The translations under genes and the position numbers were made by a program. From NCBI RefSeq assembly GCF_008124625.1, contig NZ_VNHM01000015.1, positions 1 to 64,000 on the forward strand: a DNA stretch of 64,000 bases, given 5' to 3'. This stretch comes from Desulfallas thermosapovorans DSM 6562 (GTDB taxonomy: Bacteria; Bacillota; Desulfotomaculia; Desulfotomaculales; Desulfallaceae). Numbering within the stretch: the first letter of the stretch is position 1; every line of letters starts with the position of its first letter. Positions 1-7,771 of the stretch are shown in pieces. Under the pieces are notes generated by a model. The model was not told where the DNA came from, searched no databases, and saw only the letters and a list, made by a program, of their open reading frames with translations.

Positions 1-2
1 GG

Positions 3-206
3 AAGTTGCGAACCCAAAAAGGACGGGCAAAATATGCCTTGCGAAAACAAACAGTTGAGCCTGTTTTTGGCCAAATTAAGGAAGCCCGGGGTTTTCGAAG
101 ATTTCTTCTCCGCGGGCTCGACTTGGTGCGCGGAGAATGGGTCCTTCTATGCCTTACGCACAACATTTTGAAGCTATTTGGAAATAAAAAGAAGTTGGCT
201 TGGTAA
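3..206 (+). mobile_element. 3' end of a DDE transposase gene, cut by the window edge
   Basis: The reading frame is open from the window edge and ends at TAA 204-206. The peptide contains VEPVFGQIKEARGFRRF followed by a hydrophobic helix, the C-terminal block of IS1182/IS5-type transposases, in which the Glu of VEPVFG is the last acidic catalytic residue. The upstream part lies outside the window, so I cannot say whether the element is intact. The 3' inverted repeat should lie within about 100 bases after the stop, but I could not identify it without the left end. Family level is fairly sure; the subgroup is a guess. Confidence 0.75.
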
Positions 207-342
207 ATAGTTAAAGGGGCACCTCATTCTGCTTAAAATTTTTATATAAATTCATATGAATTTGTTTTAAGGCCCCTAACCACAGTTTTTTAAAGTATCA
301 ATTCTTAGACAGGCTGCTAGTTTGTGGGGAGGTATTTTTTTT

Positions 343-753
343 ATGGATTTAACAAACTTAAAAAGACAGCACAAGGAAATTTTAGCCCTGGCAGCATCTA
401 TTAAGCAACTTTCAAAGGTGCATGAACTCGAGGCCAAAGCAATGGACATTTCAATGGAGTTAGGAAAATTATCCGGTAAAGTATCTGTACACCTTAGTAG
501 TGAGGATAAATTTCTTTACCCCAGCTTGTTAAGTCACCCCAACGATAAAGTAAAAGCGATAGCCCGCCGGTTTATCAATGAGATGAGTGGTATTTCCAAA
601 GTGTTTTATGACTACAAGACAAAATATCTGGCACCCAGTAAAATCAAGGCAAATCCTGAACAATTCAGCAAGGAGACAGACGCTGTTTTTGCCGCACTAC
701 AAAAACGGATTGAACTGGAAGAGAAAGAGCTGTACCCGCTATTGGCCAAGTGA
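343..753 (+). CDS. Hemerythrin-like (HHE) domain protein
   Basis: This 136-residue, probably cytoplasmic four-helix protein starts at ATG 343 behind GGGGAGG (326-332). An upstream in-frame TTG at 322 overlaps that ribosome site and is unlikely. The family binds a di-iron centre used for O2 or NO sensing or for iron-sulfur repair. Helix 1 has LKRQHKEI, helix 2 has VHLSSEDKFLYP, and the C-terminus has the matching EEKELYP. An oddity is that the C-terminal half contains no histidine, whereas a complete HHE site needs several there, so the metal site may be partial or altered. It is a single gene with no clear operon partner. Confidence 0.75.
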   Translation: MDLTNLKRQHKEILALAASIKQLSKVHELEAKAMDISMELGKLSGKVSVHLSSEDKFLYPSLLSHPNDKVKAIARRFINEMSGISKVFYDYKTKYLAPSKIKANPEQFSKETDAVFAALQKRIELEEKELYPLLAK

Positions 754-780
754 AGCTCTCCCGGTAAAAAGATAATCACA

Positions 781-810
781 GGGAAGCAAGAGAACCGTCC
801 TCCTGCTTCC
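781..810. repeat. Short palindromic repeat, copy 1
   Basis: A 30-base imperfect palindrome with arms GGAAGCA/TGCTTCC around the core AGAACCGTCC. Related sequences occur at 8900-8928 and, on the other strand, near 34290-34325. It resembles the small dispersed extragenic repeats common in this bacterial group. Confidence 0.5.
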
Positions 811-847
811 GTTTAATGATGCCGATTATCTCCTCCGGGGTGACGGC
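785..847 (-). pseudogene. C-terminal remnant of a SLOG (TIGR00725-like) protein
   Basis: The minus strand reads AVTPEEIIGIIKRKQ, closely matching the end of the intact protein at 8893-9399 (AATPEEVINIIKGKQ). The DNA match extends past the shared short palindrome into coding sequence, which suggests a degraded second copy rather than the repeat alone. Nothing of the rest of the gene is visible. The fragment is preceded in frame by a stop codon. Confidence 0.45.
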
Positions 848-1000
848 TCAATAACCGGTCTTTTCTTGCTCAACTTTTTCCAGGGCATTGGTAAACTGTT
901 CCATACCTTCTGCCTCCATTGCTACATAAAACAACTTTTTAATCAAATCTTCATCATTAATTTTTCGCAATCTCGTCTCCAGAAAATTATCTATTTTATA
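848..1000 (-). pseudogene. Unidentified gene remnant
   Basis: The minus strand is open and protein-like from about 1000 down to TGA 848-850, with segments KINDEDLIKKLFYVAMEAEGM and FTNALEKVEQEK that look like amphipathic helices. I found no good start or ribosome site, and the frame ends directly against the SLOG remnant. I do not recognise the family. The rest of the 754-1226 gap (about 1000-1226) shows only a GC-rich patch at 1047-1070 and A/T-rich DNA before the next gene. Confidence 0.3.
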
Positions 1001-1226
1001 CCGGTATCATCTTAATATTCATATCATACCCCGCTACAAGGGTGACGTTCCCGGCCCCAGGGGCGGGATTAGAAGGATTAAGGAAAGCCATTTTCCCTAC
1101 TTGGCGGAAGAAGAGTAAACGTGGAAATTATCTACAATAAAACTGGTTCGCGTGTGGTTTTAAGAAAAGATTGGTTCTTAAAAAGGTGTATTTTATTATG
1201 GATTAAATCCGGGAGGGTTTTATTCA

Positions 1227-1562
1227 ATGTCTGACGCCAACACCAATATCCAGCAACTCAAAGACCTGGTAGCCGCTTTTGTGGAAGAACGCCGGTGGAG
1301 CCAGTTCCACAGTCCCAAGAATCTATCCATGTCCATTGCCATAGAGGCTGCCGAGTTAATGGAATTGTTCCAGTGGGACGACGGTACCGGTAATGCTGAT
1401 ATACCACGGGAGCGGGTGCGGGAGGAACTGGCCGATGTAGTTATTTATTGCCTTTCACTGGCCAATGCCACCGGAATAGACTTATCCAAAGCCATTCAAG
1501 ATAAAGTTGTGGCCAATGCCCAAAAGTATCCGGTAGACCGCTATCTGGGGCGGTATAAATGA
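1227..1562 (+). CDS. MazG-like nucleotide pyrophosphohydrolase
   Basis: A 111-residue all-alpha NTP-PPase of the short MazG/RS21-C6 (dCTP pyrophosphatase-like) type. Such proteins hydrolyse non-canonical or surplus (d)NTPs to the monophosphate and pyrophosphate. Visible motifs are the Mg2+ ligands EAAELMELFQW (the ExxE pair) and EELADVVIYCLSLA (ExxD). The C-terminus, VVANAQKYPVDRYLGRYK, is typical of this small form. ATG 1227 follows GGGAGG with good spacing. It is a stand-alone gene. The exact substrate cannot be read from the sequence. Confidence 0.85.
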   Translation: MSDANTNIQQLKDLVAAFVEERRWSQFHSPKNLSMSIAIEAAELMELFQWDDGTGNADIPRERVREELADVVIYCLSLANATGIDLSKAIQDKVVANAQKYPVDRYLGRYK

Positions 1563-1730
1563 AACCGGATTGTCTCCTGTGATGAAAAGTTCAATGCTGA
1601 TTAGTTACAATTAATTGCCTGAATAGTGTATTATGGTTACATAGAATTTATACAGTGGTCGTTTTAAAGAAATAAGAAAGGTGGTGTAAGCCTGGTTAAT
1701 TATCAGATAGTTCAAAAAACCAGGCCTATC

Positions 1731-2558
1731 GTGAATAAAAGAATTAATGCCATGTATTTTAGCCCGACGGGCACTACTGAAAAAATAGTATCGGGGATAG
1801 CCAACAGTATTTCTGAAAGCATTCATGGGGAAAAAGTTGTAACTAAAGTTGATTTTACATTGCCGGAAGCCAGGCAAAATGCGATTTCGTTTACAGCAGA
1901 GGATGTTGTTGTTTTTGGTGTTCCAGTCTACGCGGGAAGGGTTCCCAATGTATTGCTTAAATATTTGAACTCTTCCATTGCGGGCAACGGTGCGCTGGCC
2001 GTTTCCGTGGTCGTTTATGGAAACCGCAATTATGATGATGCGGCCATTGAATTAAAAGATATTCTTGAGTCAAATGGTTTCAAGGTTTTTGCCGGTGGTG
2101 CTTTTATAGGAGAGCATTCCTTTTCCAAAACTCTGGCCCAAAACAGGCCTGATGAAAAAGATATGGCTATAGTGGCTGATTTTGCCGGTAAAATATGTGA
2201 AAAAATCAAACAAAACCACACTCAACCTGTATTTGTGCCGGGAAACAAGCCCTACAGGCAATATTACATGCCCAAGGATGAAAATGGCAATCCCGTCGAT
2301 ATCAGGAAGGTAACCCCAAAAACAAACAGCAATTGTGTCGATTGCAAACTTTGTGTGCAGGTTTGCCCCATGGGCTCCATAGACTACGAGGACGTTTCCA
2401 AATTAAATGGCATTTGTATTAAATGTGGCGCCTGTATTAAAAAATGTCCCAACCAGGCCAAGTACTTTGATGATATACGCTATTTAAATCATAAACACGA
2501 AATTGAGGTTAACTTTGCCAGCAGGCGGGAACCAGAATTATTTCTGTCCAATTCCTAA
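1731..2558 (+). CDS. Flavodoxin/ferredoxin fusion (EFR1-type) electron carrier
   Basis: A 275-residue fusion. The N-terminal flavodoxin-like domain has the FMN phosphate loop SPTGTTEKIV. The C-terminal bacterial ferredoxin domain binds two [4Fe-4S] clusters (CVDCKLCVQVCP and CIKCGACIKKCP). It is presumably a cytoplasmic redox carrier, and the family is common in anaerobes. The start is uncertain. GTG 1731 has no strong ribosome site, while AAAGGTGG at 1677-1684 sits before non-standard codons, and ATG 1752 is also possible but close to the FMN loop. It appears monocistronic. Confidence 0.85.
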   Translation: MNKRINAMYFSPTGTTEKIVSGIANSISESIHGEKVVTKVDFTLPEARQNAISFTAEDVVVFGVPVYAGRVPNVLLKYLNSSIAGNGALAVSVVVYGNRNYDDAAIELKDILESNGFKVFAGGAFIGEHSFSKTLAQNRPDEKDMAIVADFAGKICEKIKQNHTQPVFVPGNKPYRQYYMPKDENGNPVDIRKVTPKTNSNCVDCKLCVQVCPMGSIDYEDVSKLNGICIKCGACIKKCPNQAKYFDDIRYLNHKHEIEVNFASRREPELFLSNS

Positions 2559-2654
2559 CATCTTATAAGTGGGAAGGTTGCTTACAATTTTAGCCTTTAT
2601 TGTTGATTCATTAAAAGCCGAATGCCTTCTTAGACATACTCAATACCATTAAAA

Positions 2655-2760
2655 AGGTTGTTCGAAAAGTCTGCGCGAGGCACTTATGATCTCAATGTTA
2701 GCTGGCTTTTGCGGTATTCACGTTGGTACCAAAGCTACTGTTGGGACAAACTCTTAAAGT
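2655..2760. repeat. Degenerate dispersed element, copy 1
   Basis: The stretch with TGTTCGAAAAGTCTGCGCG and, some 30 bases on, TTAGCTGGCTTTTGCGG resembles 57149-57265 in order and spacing. No coding sequence is seen. It may be a decayed small mobile element or only a chance likeness. Confidence 0.25.
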
Positions 2761-2811
2761 ATTTTTTGCGGTCAATATTAATTATTTAATGGACGAAGGG
2801 ATTGATGTTCA

Positions 2812-3702
2812 GTGAAAGCTCCGGGAATCAATAATGTTTGTGTGGTTGGTGCGGGTACCATGGGGCACCAGATCGCCATTTGTGCGGCGCTGGCGGGGTA
2901 CAAGGTGAAATGTAACGATATCAGTAAAGAGGCATTGGATAAGGCCAGGCGCTTTTTAGACAAGTATTTGCCCGGCCGGGTTGCCAAAGGCAAGCTTACC
3001 GAAGAGGCCGCCAAGGCCGGTAAAGAGAACCTGAGCTTTACAACCAGCCTGGATGAAGCGGCAATGGATGCCGATCTGGTCATCGAGGTGGTGCCGGAGG
3101 TGCTGGAGCTTAAGCGGCAGATATTTGCCCGCCTGGACAAAATTTGCCCGCCGCAGGCGTTGCTTGTTACCAATAGCTCCTTTATTGTCAGTTCCCGGCT
3201 GGCTGATGCCACAAGCAGGCCGGAAAAAATCTGTAATATGCACTTCTTTGTACCACCGCTGGCCATGCTTCCGGTGGAGGTGGTTAAAGGACCCCATACT
3301 GCTGAGGAAACAGCCGAGACCATTGCCGCTGTTTGCAGAAGCATGGGCAAAATCCCCATTATGCTGGATAAGGAGATCCATGGCTTCCTGGTCAATCGTA
3401 TTTTATCCGTGGTGCACAGGGAAGCATTATTCCTTTATGACACGGGCGTAGCTTCCTATGAGGATATCGACCTGGCGGTCAAGGAAGGATTGGGACATAA
3501 AATCGCACCGTTTTACCAGATGGATTTAATCGGCCTGGATTTGGTGCTTTCGATTAATATGGAACATTACCGGGAAACAGGCAACCCGGCACACAAACCA
3601 TCCCCTGCACTGGCCCAAATGGTGGCGCAAAACAGGTTGGGCCGTAAAACTGGCCAGGGTTTTTACAATTATGAAGAAATGTTGGAAGGCAGGGGTTATT
3701 GA
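2812..3702 (+). CDS. 3-hydroxyacyl-CoA dehydrogenase family protein
   Basis: A 296-residue NAD(P)-dependent dehydrogenase of the 3-hydroxybutyryl-CoA dehydrogenase size class, with a Rossmann fold (GAGTMG at residues 13-18) followed by an all-alpha dimerisation domain ending KTGQGFYNYE. Family members oxidise (S)-3-hydroxyacyl-CoA or run the reverse reduction. The region that is usually HFFNP reads HFFVPP here, so the Asn after the catalytic His is replaced, and substrate may differ from standard crotonate-pathway enzymes. The Asn in GFLVNRI is kept. GTG 2812 follows GGACGAAGGG at longer than usual spacing. No thiolase or crotonase lies nearby. Confidence 0.8.
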   Translation: MKAPGINNVCVVGAGTMGHQIAICAALAGYKVKCNDISKEALDKARRFLDKYLPGRVAKGKLTEEAAKAGKENLSFTTSLDEAAMDADLVIEVVPEVLELKRQIFARLDKICPPQALLVTNSSFIVSSRLADATSRPEKICNMHFFVPPLAMLPVEVVKGPHTAEETAETIAAVCRSMGKIPIMLDKEIHGFLVNRILSVVHREALFLYDTGVASYEDIDLAVKEGLGHKIAPFYQMDLIGLDLVLSINMEHYRETGNPAHKPSPALAQMVAQNRLGRKTGQGFYNYEEMLEGRGY

Positions 3703-3846
3703 CCCAGGGCGATAACTTAATGGGCAAAATAATCTATAGTTTAACAATGGCCTGATCCTGTTTAGAGGATTTTCTTGGGTTAGAAAATGCTTTTATTTCG
3801 ATATAATCCTCAAAGTATACAAGGCTTTTCGTTGGGGAAAGCTCAA

Positions 3847-4326
3847 TTAAAATCCTCTGGTTTTGCATTCTGCGTCTATTTGGCGCCAACTTTTTCCTTT
3901 GCTGTGGTTAGCAGCGTTCACGGGCGACATATTCTCAATTAGCAACTGATGAACGCCTAACCTTTTAATTCTTTTACCTAATTTTGTATTTTCCTTATTT
4001 TCTTCTGCAACCATCGCAGCGTAGAGTATGGAAAATAATATATCTATTTCCAAAGCGTCATTTCCGAATTTTTGAGCTCTGGCGGAAATAGCTTGTAAAA
4101 CCTTTTTATTTATATTCGAGCTAGTCAATTCGTAAATTTCAACAAAATTATCATAAACATTACTATATCCATGAGTAGAGCCTATATTTTTCAAGCGAGT
4201 AAAGTATTCAATGTCTTTAGGTGCATATCTGTTCTGATTTGGCCTGGAAAGGAAAACGCACCAGTTATCAAACCGGCCTCGACCATATTCTAACAGGCTC
4301 CCATCAACAAATTTTTTAATGATCAC
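3847..4326 (-). CDS. Conserved hypothetical protein near the adenine methylase
   Basis: A 159-residue soluble protein starting at ATG 4326 behind GGGAGG. It has a conserved-looking N-terminus (DGSLLEYGRGRFDNWCVFL), a run RYAPKDIEYFTRL, a helical middle containing IDILFSILYAAMVAEENK, and a basic patch KRIKRLGVHQLLIE. I recall similar proteins as an uncharacterised family from restriction-modification and mobile regions but cannot name a function. It points away from the methylase at 4981, with a broken XRE gene between them. No membrane segment or signal peptide is visible. Confidence 0.7.
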   Translation of the reverse strand: MIIKKFVDGSLLEYGRGRFDNWCVFLSRPNQNRYAPKDIEYFTRLKNIGSTHGYSNVYDNFVEIYELTSSNINKKVLQAISARAQKFGNDALEIDILFSILYAAMVAEENKENTKLGKRIKRLGVHQLLIENMSPVNAANHSKGKSWRQIDAECKTRGF

Positions 4327-4483
4327 TTGTTTTTAACCTCCCTTAAGTAATGTAATATTTTATTTCTGTCTAAAGTGCATCACGAAAAAATCCATATTCC
4401 TTTTACTCTATAAGTTTCTTAATGGTATTATTGAGAGCCATCTAACTTTACCATTTGGATAATTTACATTCTCTTGTTAATAA

Positions 4484-4550
4484 TCAGACATATTTAAAAA
4501 GTTGAGTTATTTGTGTATCGAGAGCATCAGCGATTTCAAACAAAATCTAC
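4484..4550 (-). pseudogene. C-terminal piece of a broken XRE-type regulator
   Basis: The minus strand reads ILFEIADALDTQITQLFKYV then TGA (4484-4486), the usual final helix and tail of an XRE/Cro helix-turn-helix regulator. It is separated from the matching N-terminal piece (4745-4858) by about 195 bases of unrelated-looking sequence. Confidence 0.6.
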
Positions 4551-4744
4551 AAAGAAAAGGAATTATAACAATTAGGTGCATCAATTTTTAAAATATAGCT
4601 TTTACTTATCCTTGAGTTTGACAGGGGGCCTGAAAGGCCTTGTTATTACTGGGCTGAGCGCGTGACACAACAAAGAGGGGTCTAAAATTTGGAAGCGGTA
4701 TTAGCCCTTGGGGCAGAAGGTTTTCTAATTTTTAGTTATCATAC

Positions 4745-4858
4745 TTAAGTTATCCCGATTTTACTGGCAAGCTGCTCTTGAGATAGCCCTTATGATTTTC
4801 ATAGTTCTTTTCTGGCTTGAGCGATTTTTGTATACTTATAAATGTGTTTACCCGTCAT
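4745..4858 (-). pseudogene. N-terminal piece of a broken XRE-type regulator
   Basis: It starts at ATG 4858 behind GAGGTGA and reads MTGKHIYKYTKIAQARKEL, then two in-frame stops flanking KS, then GLSQEQLASKIGIT and a further stop. KIAQARKEL plus GLSQEQLASKIGIT is the first half of an XRE helix-turn-helix. Its position beside the methylase fits a former controller protein of a restriction-modification locus. The segment 4551-4744 between the two pieces holds no recognisable gene. Confidence 0.65.
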
Positions 4859-4903
4859 AAAATTCACCTCAATAATATAATAAAATAAACTTTTTTACCA
4901 TAA

Positions 4904-4932
4904 TTTCACTTGTAGTGAAACTGTGCTATGAT
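4904..4932 (+). promoter_or_regulatory. Methylase promoter with an overlapping palindromic operator
   Basis: TTTCACT-TGT-AGTGAAA (4904-4920) is a perfect 7-bp palindrome. TTTCAC 4904-4909 can act as -35 and TATGAT 4927-4932 as -10 with a 17-bp spacer, so a bound repressor would cover the -35. The neighbouring XRE remnant is the obvious former ligand (inference). Confidence 0.55.
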
Positions 4933-4980
4933 TGTTATGGAAAACGATGGTTCTCTACTAACCAGGGGGAGGATTAAAAA

Positions 4981-5955
4981 ATGAAATCCGCTGACAAGAG
5001 TATTTCCGCAAAGCCCTTTGTCAAATGGGCTGGGGGCAAAACTCAGCTGTTAAATGCATTTAAAAAGTATTACCCAAAAGCTTTGGAAGAGGGGAAAATT
5101 GATCGTTATATAGAACCCTTTGTTGGTAGCGGGGCTGTGTTATTCGATGTAATGCAAAGATTCAAAATTAAGGAAGCATATATTTTTGACATAAATCCCG
5201 AACTTATAACTACTTATCGAGTGATTAAGAAAGATGTTGAAGCTTTAATCAGTTATCTAAAAGAATTGGAAAGCAAATACCTGGGGCTGGAGAAAGAACA
5301 GCGTAAAAAATTCTATTATTCTGTCCGAGAGGACTATAATCGCAATAAGTTGGACTTTACCTCCGCTGACTACAGTGAGAGAGCCATCGAAATAGCCGGG
5401 TCGTTCTTGTTTTTAAATAAGACATGCTTTAATGGCCTGTTTAGGGTTAACAGGAGAGGCCTTTTCAATGTACCAATGGGGCGGTATAAAAAACCAACTA
5501 TTTGCAATGAAACAAATTTAAGGAATGTAAGCAAAGTACTACAGAACGTTTTAGCTTTTTACGGAGACTTTTCAGCGTGTAAGAAGTACATTAACGAAAA
5601 AAGTTTTGTGTATTTTGATCCACCATACAAGCCACTTAATGTGACTTCTAATTTTACTTCTTATAGTATGGACGCTTTTAGTGATCAAGAACAGATAAGA
5701 TTGGCAAATTTTTATTCAGAAGTTGATAAAAAATCGGCATATTTGATGTTAAGTAATTCTGATCCCAAAAATGTAAATGAGAATGACAACTTTTTTGATG
5801 AATTATATCAAGACTTTAATATTTTTAATGTGCAGGCCAAGAGAGTTATTAACTCTAAAGCTAGCCAAAGAGGGGAAATATCAGAGCTGATCATAACTAA
5901 TTATAACTGTTTCTTAGAGGGTAGAGAAGAGTATGAAAGATGTGAGATACTATGA
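4981..5955 (+). CDS. D12-class DNA adenine N6-methyltransferase (Dam/DpnM type)
   Basis: A 324-residue methylase. SAM-binding KPFVKWAGGKTQL (residues 11-23) comes first and the catalytic DPPY (213-216) later, the order of the alpha/D12 class. These enzymes methylate adenine N6, most often in GATC, but the recognition site cannot be read here. ATG 4981 lies behind GGGGGAGG. No restriction endonuclease is recognisable nearby. The neighbours are the 159-residue protein and a broken XRE gene, so this may be an orphan from a decayed restriction-modification locus. Its low GC compared with the biosynthetic genes of the window suggests transfer. Confidence 0.88.
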   Translation: MKSADKSISAKPFVKWAGGKTQLLNAFKKYYPKALEEGKIDRYIEPFVGSGAVLFDVMQRFKIKEAYIFDINPELITTYRVIKKDVEALISYLKELESKYLGLEKEQRKKFYYSVREDYNRNKLDFTSADYSERAIEIAGSFLFLNKTCFNGLFRVNRRGLFNVPMGRYKKPTICNETNLRNVSKVLQNVLAFYGDFSACKKYINEKSFVYFDPPYKPLNVTSNFTSYSMDAFSDQEQIRLANFYSEVDKKSAYLMLSNSDPKNVNENDNFFDELYQDFNIFNVQAKRVINSKASQRGEISELIITNYNCFLEGREEYERCEIL

Positions 5956-6048
5956 AAAAAGATAAGGGTGTTGCATGTTTTAAACCTGGATGAGGGAGCA
6001 TTGTACTAGATCCATTTGATATATTGCCATTTATTATTTTTTGCATTA

Positions 6049-6072
6049 ATATATAAATATATTTTTATATAT
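6049..6072 (+). promoter_or_regulatory. AT-rich inverted repeat upstream of the arsenic genes
   Basis: ATATATAA (6049-6056) and TTATATAT (6065-6072) form an inverted repeat of the AT-rich kind that ArsR/SmtB proteins bind. Low-complexity DNA makes chance pairing possible. Confidence 0.35.
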
Positions 6073-6134
6073 TTAAAAGGGGGCGATTTAGGTTGGCTAA
6101 CTGTTCATGAGAGCGTTAATTTTTTTGGCCTAAA

Positions 6135-6154
6135 ATATAAAACAACTTTTATAT
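6135..6154 (+). promoter_or_regulatory. Palindrome directly before the ACR3 gene
   Basis: ATATAAAA-CAAC-TTTTATAT is a perfect 8-bp inverted repeat ending six bases before the ribosome site AAGGGAGG (6160-6167). It is a plausible operator for the ArsR encoded next door. Confidence 0.45.
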
Positions 6155-6178
6155 AATATAAGGGAGGCTAAAAACGTT

Positions 6179-7243
6179 ATGCCCGATTCAATAACCGGTA
6201 AACTAAATTTTTTAGACCGGTATCTAACCCTGTGGATTTTTCTGGCCATGGCGATGGGGGTGGCGGGCGGTTACTTATACCCGCAAATCGCCGGTTTCTG
6301 GGGACGTTTTCAGGTGGGTACAACCAATATTCCCATCGCCGTCGGCCTGATCATCATGATGTACCCGCCTCTGGCCAGGGTGAAGTATGAGGAAATCAGC
6401 AAGGTGTTTACCAATGGCCGGGTGATGGGGCTGAGCATGGTGCAAAACTGGATTATCGGCCCGCTGTTGATGTTTTTCCTGGCTATAATTTTTTTACGGG
6501 ATTATCCCGAGTATATGGTAGGATTGATCTTGATCGGCCTGGCTCGCTGCATTGCCATGGTGATTGTCTGGAACGGGCTGGCCAGGGGTGATTCCGAGTA
6601 TGCCGCAGCCCTGGTGGCGCTGAACTCGGTATTTCAGGTACTGTTTTTTTCATTTTACGCTTACTTTTTTATCACCCTTATGCCCCGGTGGTTTGGCCTG
6701 CAGTCTCTGGAGATACAAATTTCCATGGCCGAGGTGGCCAGGAGCGTGTTCATTTACCTGGGCATTCCCTTTTTGGCGGGTATCATCACCCGGTTTACCT
6801 TGATGCCGGTAAAGGGTAAGGAGTGGTATGACAAACAGTTCATGCCCAAAATCGGTCCTTTAACTTTAATAGCTTTGCTGTTTACCATACTGGTGATGTT
6901 CTCCTTAAAGGGTAATTATATAGTTGCCCTGCCCATGGACGTGGCCAGAATCGCCATACCGCTTGTTTTATACTTTTTGATCATGTTCCTGGTTTCGTTC
7001 TTGATCAGCAAAAAGGCCGGGGTTAACTACGAGCAAGCCACAACCCTTTCCTTTACCGCCGCCAGCAATAACTTTGAACTGGCCATCGCGGTGGCGGTGG
7101 CGGTGTTCGGTATCAATTCCGGCCCGGCTTTTGCTGCGGTAATCGGCCCGCTGATCGAAGTACCCGTGATGATCTGGCTGGTTAACGTGGCCCTTTCCTT
7201 TAAGCGGAAATACTTTGACCCGGGGGTACTGCCGACAAGGTGA
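6179..7243 (+). CDS. acr3: ACR3-family arsenite efflux permease
   Basis: A 354-residue polytopic membrane protein with about ten hydrophobic segments and no signal peptide. ACR3 carriers expel As(III) using the membrane potential or protons. The conserved family residues are present: the transmembrane-4 cysteine in [13 protein letters not shown] and the glutamate in [18 protein letters not shown] 6179 has AAGGGAGG 12 bases upstream. It is followed by arsR and arsM on the same strand, giving an arsenic detoxification cluster without an arsC reductase in the window. Confidence 0.92.
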   Translation: MPDSITGKLNFLDRYLTLWIFLAMAMGVAGGYLYPQIAGFWGRFQVGTTNIPIAVGLIIMMYPPLARVKYEEISKVFTNGRVMGLSMVQNWIIGPLLMFFLAIIFLRDYPEYMVGLILIGLARCIAMVIVWNGLARGDSEYAAALVALNSVFQVLFFSFYAYFFITLMPRWFGLQSLEIQISMAEVARSVFIYLGIPFLAGIITRFTLMPVKGKEWYDKQFMPKIGPLTLIALLFTILVMFSLKGNYIVALPMDVARIAIPLVLYFLIMFLVSFLISKKAGVNYEQATTLSFTAASNNFELAIAVAVAVFGINSGPAFAAVIGPLIEVPVMIWLVNVALSFKRKYFDPGVLPTR

Positions 7244-7315
7244 AATCTTAAAATGCCAGGGGGAGCTGATAAAACCGATCGTGTATTGCAATTTTGTAGG
7301 GGAGGGGAAAAGAGA

Positions 7316-7687
7316 ATGGGGGATGTTTTGGATTTTTTAAAAATATTGGCTGATGATACACGGCTGAAAATTATCATGATGTTGTCGCGGCGGGATATGT
7401 GTGTTTGCGAAATTATAGATGAGCTGGCCATGTCCCAGCCGGCTGTTTCCCATCACTTGCGGATTTTGAGGAAAAGCGGCATAGTAAATGATGACAAGGA
7501 TGGCCGGTGGGTGTTTTATTCCCTGAATGAAAAGGTTTTTAACCAGCGGCTGGCGGCTATAAATAATGATTTGTTTAGCCAAATAGAAGAGAATCTGAAA
7601 AACCGGCAGTCTAACCGTGATTACGACGCCTGTCTGCGCATGGAAAATGAAATGTGTTCTTGCCTTGAGGTAAACAAAAGTAAGTAA
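7316..7687 (+). CDS. arsR: ArsR/SmtB-family metalloregulator
   Basis: A 123-residue winged-helix repressor. ATG 7316 behind GGGGAGGGG is preferred over an in-frame ATG at 7253 that lies only nine bases after the ACR3 stop and lacks a ribosome site. The family derepresses ars genes on binding As(III). The metal motif is C29-V-C31-E32 in the alpha-3 helix, followed by the DNA-reading helix SQPAVSHHLRILRKSGIV. A second CSC pair near the C-terminus may add ligands. AT-rich palindromes before acr3 are its likely operators. Confidence 0.9.
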   Translation: MGDVLDFLKILADDTRLKIIMMLSRRDMCVCEIIDELAMSQPAVSHHLRILRKSGIVNDDKDGRWVFYSLNEKVFNQRLAAINNDLFSQIEENLKNRQSNRDYDACLRMENEMCSCLEVNKSK

Positions 7688-7771
7688 GCCAGGACGTTTA
7701 TTTGTGTTCTTTTATTAATTGTGTACTTGAAATAAAAGGCCTGTGGACTTATAAACTGGAGGATGATTTTA

